A DNA stretch of 64,000 nt, from positions 2,170,001-2,234,000 of the forward strand of contig CM065881.1 of NCBI GenBank assembly GCA_033439255.1. Direction: 5' to 3'. The first letter of the stretch is position 1; each line of letters opens with the position of its first letter. Under the pieces are notes generated by a model. That model did no database searches, was not told where the DNA came from, and worked only from the letters and a program-made list of their open reading frames with translations. The stretch comes from Hericium rajendrae. Its lineage: Eukaryota > Basidiomycota > Agaricomycetes > Russulales > Hericiaceae. This document shows, one piece after another, positions 57,488 through 64,000 of the stretch. The position numbers and the translations under genes were made by a program.

Positions 57488-60349
57488 TCATGAAGACCCC
57501 GCAGCGGAGGCGGCACGCTCGCCGCCCTCCTGCTCTCGCTCCTCCAGCGTCGCCAGCACGTGCGACGGCGCCACGAACGCCTCCGCCTCCTGCACACACC
57601 CGCCGCTCTCGCTCGACACCTGCCGCTCCGCGAGCCGCCGCCTCCGCTCGCCCACTTTCCAAATCACATCCTTCAGCTCCTCCACGACGTCCCCGCCAGG
57701 CCCCCACCGCTCGCGCTCCACGCGCGTCTCCGTCTCCCGCTCGCGCTCCACCCGCAGCCCGAGCCCCACGCTCCCGCCGCTCTCCCGCCGCATCTTCGCG
57801 ATCCGTATCCGCTCCTCCCGCGTCAGCTTCGACCGCTCCCGCACGAACGGCACCGCGCCGCCCACCTCCGCCTCGAACACCTGCTCGATGCCCGGCGGCG
57901 GCAGATCGCGCGCCGACGCTGCGAGCAGCAGATGCAGCGATGCGTCGTCGAGCGCCTCGTCCGTGGGCGGCCCGCTCTGCACGAGCACCGCGTCGCCCTC
58001 GGGCCCCTCGTGCGCCGGCGACGGGTGCGAGCGCAGCGAGTCCGTCTTGTCCGAGTCGTCGCTCCCGAGATCCGCGCCGAGCGGCGGCACGTCGTCCTGC
58101 TCCTCGTCGCGCTCCTCCGCGTCCGCGTCCTTCGGCGGCGCGATGATGTCGAGCAGCCGCTCGCGCCCGCGCTCGCACTCGCGCAGCGCAAGCCCGAGCT
58201 CGCGCCGCAGCCGCTCGTACGCGAGCAGCGCGGGCGCGTCCTGCACCGCCTCCTGCGGAGCCTGCGCGGGCGCTGGCTCGCGCAGCGCCGCGACGCAGCG
58301 CTCGAGCTCGGTGCGCGCGTCGTCGAGCGCGCTCGCGATCGAGTCGACGTGCGAAGCGAAGCGCGCGAGGTGGCTTGGCATGGGCGCGAACGACGTGATC
58401 GTCCGCCGGCGGCGCGGGAGCGGCGGGTCGGGCACGGGGCTCGGCGTCTCGTCGCGCAGGCGCTGGCCCTCGGCGGCATCGAGTGCGTCGACGAGCCGCG
58501 CGGAGGCGTCCGCGAGCGCGCTCGCGAGCAGCTTCATCACCGCGCGCACGTCCTCCCAGTAGCCGCCCTCGGGCTCGGGCGCCTCGTCGAAACGCAGCGC
58601 GAGTAGGTGTGCGGCGGCGTAGCGCTTGGCGGAGAGCGCGCCCTGCAGCGAGTGCGTGAGCGAGGAGAGCGAAAGCGGATGCCGTGATGTCTGCATGCTC
58701 GTGAAGCGCGAGGGCGAGGAAGTGAGGGGGGAGGGATACGTAGGTGGCGTGCCGCGGGGAAGCATGGATTTACGGCGGGGAGAGCTGAGAGAGCTGAGCC
58801 CGAGGACTTCCATGCCCGATGCGCGGCGGCGACGGCGAAGCTCGAGTGCATCCATGCCGAACTCGCCGCGCGGGATGCTGGGCTCGCCATCGCTGCCTTC
58901 TTCCTGTACGCCCTCGAGCGGCGTCGATGGTTCGCTGAAGCTGGTGTGCTTCGACGGGCCGGAACTGGTGTGCAAGAGTGCCGACAGATCAGATCTTCGC
59001 TTTTCGGAACGCCGCAAGACGTGTTTCGACGGGCTACTATGCATCGCAAGTGCAGCGTACGAACCATTCCACGTTGCGCGCTTGTCTGCCGGTGGCTGCA
59101 TAAACATGCTGCGTCGGTTAATCGGGAGCGACATTGGACGGTGCTGATCGAGGCCGAAGTGCGACGTGATAGGAGAGGACGGGGCATACATCTCCGCGAG
59201 CTGAGTGAGCTCATCTTCGGCGGTGAGTGCGGCGAGCAGTGGGCGGACGTTGTCGCTCTGCGTTTGCGTTGTGCGAAGTGAAGAATGCAGTGCAACGCGC
59301 AGGGGTGACGAAGGTGATGAGGGGCTGGTCGGGCTATGGTAGACGCTATGTCCGTGGGTAAGAAGTCAGTCGGAAGAAGCATAAGGACCGCGTACCTGCG
59401 TTCGTCCTTCTCTAGGTGCGTGATGGCTTCGTTAACCACCGAGTCCCAAACGTCGCACGCTGAGATGAGTTCCTTCAAGGTATCCATGGTCTATTTTTGC
59501 ACCATCAGCTATGGGAGCAGCTCCGGAAGATGTGCAGACGACGTACTGCTTCAGAAGCATCGGACTGATGCATCGCCTCCTCCGACTGTGCAAGCAGATA
59601 ATACGCCGCGGAGCCGAATAGCACGGTCAGCGACATAAAGCCGAACGAAAGTGATATCACGGCCAGGAGTAGCGCAACGGCGAACAAATTCGAATCCGTA
59701 GGGGAGTCGGTCTGCACTGTGGGCTTGTGGTCGGGCTTCGACGGCGCAAGCTCGTCAAGGTTCACGACATTATCGCGTAACTCTGGAGAGAACGAGCGAC
59801 GCATGGGGTTCGGTGTGGTGGGCAAGGCGAGTGTGGAGGAGAGAAGCGATGACGAGATGACTGCGTACTTGAAGCGCTCAGCAAACTTGTGGTTGTCAAC
59901 CGTGATTTTGGTAAGGCGGAGAAAGGAAATAAGGAGCTGTTCAACGAGGGGATTCAGCATCATGTCGAACGAGAAGTTTGGAAACGAGAGTATGGCCATG
60001 TTCGTAGAACGGATGCCATATTTCAGAGCACAGCGCTGAGACAACAGAACTCATTGAACAATAACCGCTCTTCGAACCAGTAAAGAACAACAACTCACCT
60101 CGATCAAGCGTCCTAAAGGCGGTGGAAGCAAATGGATAAGATCCTGATCTTGCTCTGAGTCGTCGTCGAGCATAATTTCGTCCTGGACAGGCATGTCCGA
60201 CATGCCGCCTGGCATAAGCTCGAGACCTTCGCCTGTCTCTATACAAGCAAGATGCAAGGTTAGTCGACAAGTTTACACGTTTCAAAGCTCAAGAACACAC
60301 GTTTCAGATAATCTCCCAACGGGTGTTCGTCAAATACGGGCTCTGCCAT
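57488..60349 (-). CDS. Vezatin-like (myosin-binding-domain) membrane protein, 872 aa
   Basis: Five exons (60301-60349, 60099-60238, 59547-60035, 59396-59490, 57488-59333). The N-terminal acidic segment (MLDDDSEQDQDLIHLLPPPLGRLIE) is followed by a helical region with FAERFKYAVISSSLLSSTLA. A hydrophobic hairpin lies at about 179-212 (LFAVALLLAVISLSFGFMSLTVLFGSAAYYLLA). The remaining 650 residues are mostly helical and Arg/Glu-rich, with disordered Ser/Pro linkers. The layout matches fungal proteins with the vezatin myosin-binding domain, related to yeast Inp2, which tethers peroxisomes to myosin V. The organelle tethering role is inference. The GC-rich exon 5 produces very long spurious frames on the other strand and in other frames. 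Confidence 0.72.
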
Positions 60350-61179
60350 GACAATAGACGCGATGCAGACGGCAGTAGCGTGTTGCGTGAAGGTGAATTG
60401 AAGATGTGGCCAGTCCCGAGGCTCAAGCCCAATGCAATAAGACAATATTTAGGATAATAGAAAAGAGCGTGAAGGGTCTGTTCCGACGCCTTGAGAAACC
60501 AACAAGCAAGACACCGAGAGGAGGAGAAGGAGCAGACGAAAGAATAACCACAGCGACCTCCACGCGCAGGCACGGCCTATTCGTACCCGCATATGGCAAC
60601 TCTTTCCTTTTTCGAAGCGGGGTGTGGCTGATATTGCCAATATTCGCGACCGTTGCAACCGCGTTGTCGGCTTTGCGCAGCCATGAGCACCGCCGCCCGC
60701 TTTTATCCTCACCATCCGACATTTTGCAGGTTTTTTTCCGGAGTATGCAAGTGTCATATGTCGTGTCAGCCTGCCTTGAGCGCGGCCGTCGGACGTTCCG
60801 GACGCCTTCCCGTGATGCAGTGATGAGTTGCTGACCCGCTTCGCGCGCTCCCAAGGCAACGCTGCCTCCAAGCTGCCTCCTCGCCGAGCATGCGCAGATG
60901 GCCCCGAGCACGCGAACGCGAACCGAAGTTGGATCGCTCGTTGGATCGCGCGCCGGTAAGATCGGGAAGAGGTACAGTGAGATGGGCGTGCCGGATGGAC
61001 ACGGCACCGAGGCGCGTCATCGTGCCGGCCAAACGACCCACACACTCGCATAGACTCTTTCCATTATTTATCTCCTTTGTACCCTCATCACCAACACAAT
61101 CTTTTCTTTCTCCTCGCTATAGACTGCATCACTAGGATATCACCGTTGCTAGACACATTAAGAACGCTCGGGCTCACTC
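60350..61179. promoter_or_regulatory. Divergent promoter region, vezatin-like gene / lipase
   Basis: 830 bp lie between divergent ATGs. Frames here (for example 60423-61007 minus) overlap in several registers and have no domain. The stretch before the lipase ATG is pyrimidine-rich (61,045-61,110). Confidence 0.5.
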
Positions 61180-62929
61180 ATGGCCAACTCTGATGTCCAC
61201 CTTCTCGTTCTCATACATGGCATGTGGGGTAACCCGTCCCATCTCGCCGAAATGCATCGGCATATTCGCGAAATCCGCCAAGAGCCTGCGGATGCAGATC
61301 CCGACAGTATGAATCTGTGTGTGCTTCTGGCGGAGACCAACCGCGAAGAGGGAACGTATGATGGGATCGACTGGGGAGGCGAGCGTGTGGCCGAGGAGGT
61401 GCGTAACATGCTGTCTCTTCTGATCTAGTCTTGACGGATGGAGAGCAGATCATGGATGAAATCAGTAAGATTCAGGCGGAAGGAATGAACGTCACTAGGT
61501 TCTCCATCACAGGCTACAGCTTAGGAGGACTGGTCGCTCGCTACGTTGTGGGGTGCGTAGCGTTTTCTGCATGCTGAGACCTAGCTTATACTCCGCACAG
61601 AATTCTTCACCAGCGGAAGTTGTTTGAGACGATCACCCCAGTCAATTTCAACACCATAGCCACACCTCATATCGGTCTTCTCCGATATCCATCCTTCATG
61701 TCGAAGCTGTTTTCCAAGCTCGGGCCTCGCTTGCTTTCCAGGACAGGAGAGCAATTCTATGGCGTTGACAAGTGGTCAGCAGGGGGAAGACCTCTACTTG
61801 AAGTCATGGCGGATCCAGGTGTGCTTCGTCATTGAAGCTTATGGTCGCAATGGCTTATTCCGTAATAATATTAGAACGCATATTTTATCAAGCTCTAGCC
61901 TCATTCCAACACATCTGTATCTATGCAAATGCGTGCGTGTCTCACGTTTTGACGTTACAGCAGGCTGATCATATCCCGGCTCCAAGCATCAACGATGTCA
62001 CTGTACCCTACATCACCGCAGCAATTGAACCAGAAGACCCCTTCATGGAGCACGAAACCAACGGCCTCGCAGTGTAATTTACACTCACACACTACTTTCT
62101 CCGCGTACGTTATTAATAAGTTCTCGTAGTGCGCTCGATGAGAAGTACTCGCCTCTTATCGAGTCCTGGACCCTCCCCGCCGAACCACCAATCCAGCCTC
62201 CACAAGTATGGTATAAGTCTCTTGGCGCCCGCATCCCGCACCTCCCGCTCCCGCCGCGCCTTGTCGCCAGCTTCCCCTATAACATCGTACGTCCACGTCC
62301 CCCACCCATCCCTCCCTCCCACCTAACCCGCCCCACCATAACAGCTCATCTACACGTCCCTCCCAATCCTGTTTCCGACGCTGCTCACACTGGTCATCAT
62401 CCGCCTCTCACTCGCCGCGCATTCCTCGCGCGGGCGCATCCGCCTGCTCGAGGCGGAGGACACGGAGAACGCCGGCGAGCGCCTCGTGCACGTCTTCGCG
62501 GGGCTCGAGCGCCAGATGGAAGAAGCCGTCGTGGACATCATCGACGAGGGCGTCCCCATCGAGCCCGTGCAGGAGCGGCAACAGCACCCCTCCGCTTCCG
62601 CCTCGCCCTCGCCGACGCCGACCGCCGCCGAAGCCGCGGGCCCCAGCGCGGCCGCGGTGGCAGCCGCGCTTGCGGACACGCCGAAGTGCAGGCACAAGCG
62701 CAAGGGCGAGGAGAAGGAGGCGGCGGCGGCGCAGCCGTACATCACGCCCGCGCAGCACCGCATGATCGCCGCGCTGAACGCAATCCCGCACCTGCAGAAG
62801 GAGCGCGCGTTCATCGCGGGAATCCGGAACGCGCATGCGACGATCATCTCGCGCGATGTGCAGCACTTCGAGTTTCATCGCATCGGCGCGGGCGTGTTAA
62901 GACACTGGGCGGACCATTTTGTGCTCTAG
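61180..62929 (+). CDS. DUF676 serine esterase/lipase (Rog1-like)
   Basis: Seven exons, 61180-61398, 61446-61552, 61601-61818, 61875-61932, 61987-62073, 62130-62286 and 62345-62929, encode 476 aa. It opens with the oxyanion-hole HG motif in HLLVLIHGMWGNPSHL. The nucleophile elbow GYSLGG has Ser98, and NTIATPHIG and ANAINDVTVPY carry the likely acid and surrounding loops. The family (yeast Rog1, Yor059c, animal FAM135) hydrolyses lipids such as monoacylglycerol. A hydrophobic segment near residues 215-232 (LFPTLLTLVIIRLSL) may anchor it to membrane or lipid droplets. The C-terminal 240 residues include an Ala/Pro-rich insert. It ends in a conserved helical part (AERFI-like AFIAGIRNAHATIISRD) typical of fungal members. 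Confidence 0.9.
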
Positions 62930-63651
62930 TCGTTCGCTTGGGGTTTTCAGGGAGGAGTTTTTTAGATGGTTTGGTTGTCGGATTTTTACAGACGAAGTAT
63001 GACACGGACTATACCCTCACTGATATGTTAAGCCCAGTCGAAATAATCAATTATGTTTAATTGTTGTAGTCTGCGGCCGAGTGGAGGAAGCCTTACGGCA
63101 CTTGCGATCGTGGTACGTACCATTTGTCGATCCTTGTGTTTCTCTCCACGACAACCTGATTGACAGGTAGTTACTGGTACGTTCTTTTGTTTCTATCTGC
63201 CTGCTATGCTACACACGTATCCATCTCGCACGAAACGCCATTCACTATTGTTTAAATCCTGCAGCGCCGAACCTACACCCATCCACAATAGGCAACCACA
63301 CGTCGCCTCCCTCCGCCGCACGCCCACCATGCAGCGAAAGCCTGCCTGCAGCAGCCCTTCGGCAAGCCGACATGCGCCAAGAAGACTTCTGATGCTTCTC
63401 CTTTGTCTGCCATGCGCACCTGTGCAAAGGACGTTTGAGCCACCCCATGAGGGATAAATACGCGTTGGGCGTCCTTTGCGCCTCTTCGTCTCTTCGCAAC
63501 GCCCACAATCTACTGACTTGCGCTAGCGCCTTCCTCGCCGTCGTCGTCTACTATCTCGGATCTAATATCTGGACGTGCCTTTGCAACGTGGTGTTCGCCG
63601 CCTTCCGTCTAGCTGATCATCCAGCACGACTATATAGCACAAAGGAACGAC
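62930..63651. other. Intergenic, no supported gene
   Basis: A plus-strand frame at 63435-63800 encodes a hydrophobic segment but overlaps the start of the next gene in another frame and is not favoured. A TATATAG at 63,631-63,637 lies just before the right-edge gene. Confidence 0.4.
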
Positions 63652-64000
63652 ATGGCGCCAAAGCAGACAAGCCTCGCTTCATACCCACAGAGTACGTGTC
63701 CGACCCTCTTTTGTCTGCATCGGATCTGTTGACGCACGCCGGTCTCGCGCAGGGGCAAATGTCGGGCTGTACACTCTCAGCAAAAAGACCAAGTTCATGA
63801 CGCAGCCCATTCCCTTTCCTCGCCTGAGGAAACAAAGTACGTCTTCCCGCAGTGCACGAGTACATCCGCCGACGTATCGTACGCAGTGCGTGCCGATACC
63901 GAATACTTCGGCCCTCTGGGCCCGAAAGTGAACTTCTTCACTCAGAAATGGCTGAAGATGCTCGTGAGTACTGTTCGCCAGCTCGTTCATTCCTCTTCGT
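63652..64000 (+). CDS. 5' part of an unidentified gene at the right edge
   Basis: An ATG at 63652 opens MAPKQTSLASYPQ, with a donor after 63691 and an acceptor at 63752. The next exon begins at 63753 and reads ANVGLYTLSKKTKF in one phase. A different phase is open for about 70 codons and contains VSYAVRADTEYFGPLGPKVN before a donor near 63,974. I cannot tell which phase is used and do not recognise either product. The TATATAG box and dense splice signals favour a real, split gene continuing past the window. Confidence 0.35.

Noticed and set aside
57388-58606. Very long plus-strand frames (over 250 and 340 codons) opposite the vezatin-like gene
   Set aside because: They are Arg/Pro/Ala-rich shadows of the GC-rich coding exon on the minus strand. 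No domains or splice support, and the minus-strand frame joins to four further exons.
1-64000. Transposons, CRISPR arrays, rRNA or tRNA genes
   Set aside because: No reverse transcriptase, transposase, integrase, long terminal or inverted repeat, regular short repeat array, or RNA-gene signature was recognised on reading both strands by eye.

Overview
This window is nuclear DNA of a filamentous basidiomycete, most likely an Agaricomycete. The evidence is the gene structure (dense introns of about 45-70 bp with GT..AG ends, microexons, compact spacing) and the gene content. That content includes a large family of F-box/LRR-like proteins with the HVCxxWR signature, a basidiomycete-style NLR, a fungal HNH protein, GH76 and GH18 cell-wall enzymes, a Flo8-like LisH regulator, a vezatin-like protein and universal eukaryotic genes (eL43, Arp2, EMC5, pyridoxal kinase). 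The species cannot be fixed from the sequence alone.

Layout. 1-0.9 kb: F-box gene running off the left edge (minus). 1.7-3.6 kb: secreted GH76 enzyme in 12 exons. 5.2-6.7 kb: secreted GH18 chitinase. 7.6-8.2 kb: ribosomal protein eL43. 9.3-9.9 kb: small secreted double-psi beta-barrel protein (minus). 11.6-15.7 kb: two F-box paralogues of a second subtype (minus). 16.3-16.9 kb: EMC5 (minus). 17.9-20.9 kb: two HD-domain proteins of the cyanamide-hydratase type in a tandem segmental duplication. 21.5-25.9 kb: an intact F-box gene and a broken copy. 26.7-28.8 kb: single-pass sensor-like membrane protein (minus). 30.6-31.6 kb: another single-pass membrane protein. 31.9-35.9 kb: two F-box genes (minus). 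36.2-37.3 kb: HNH-family gene with an altered core. 37.9-39.4 kb: Arp2 (minus). 40.3-43.5 kb: NLR (helical N-terminus, NTPase, TPR-like repeats). 45.4-46.0 kb: decayed F-box fragment. 46.4-47.8 kb: pyridoxal kinase (minus), divergent from a giant START-domain protein (48.0-53.6 kb). 54.0-56.6 kb: LisH/Flo8-like regulator. 57.5-60.3 kb: vezatin-like protein (minus), divergent from a DUF676 lipase (61.2-62.9 kb). Right edge: start of an unidentified gene.

Two kinds of neighbourhood alternate. Stable blocks hold housekeeping genes (eL43, EMC5, Arp2, pyridoxal kinase/START, LisH/vezatin/lipase). Fast-turnover blocks hold at least eight F-box loci in several states of decay, the HD tandem pair, the HNH gene and the NLR. 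No transposon, tRNA, rRNA or CRISPR array was recognised. Exon models were built by hand from splice consensus, phase and family similarity; every model listed with exon coordinates closes in frame.
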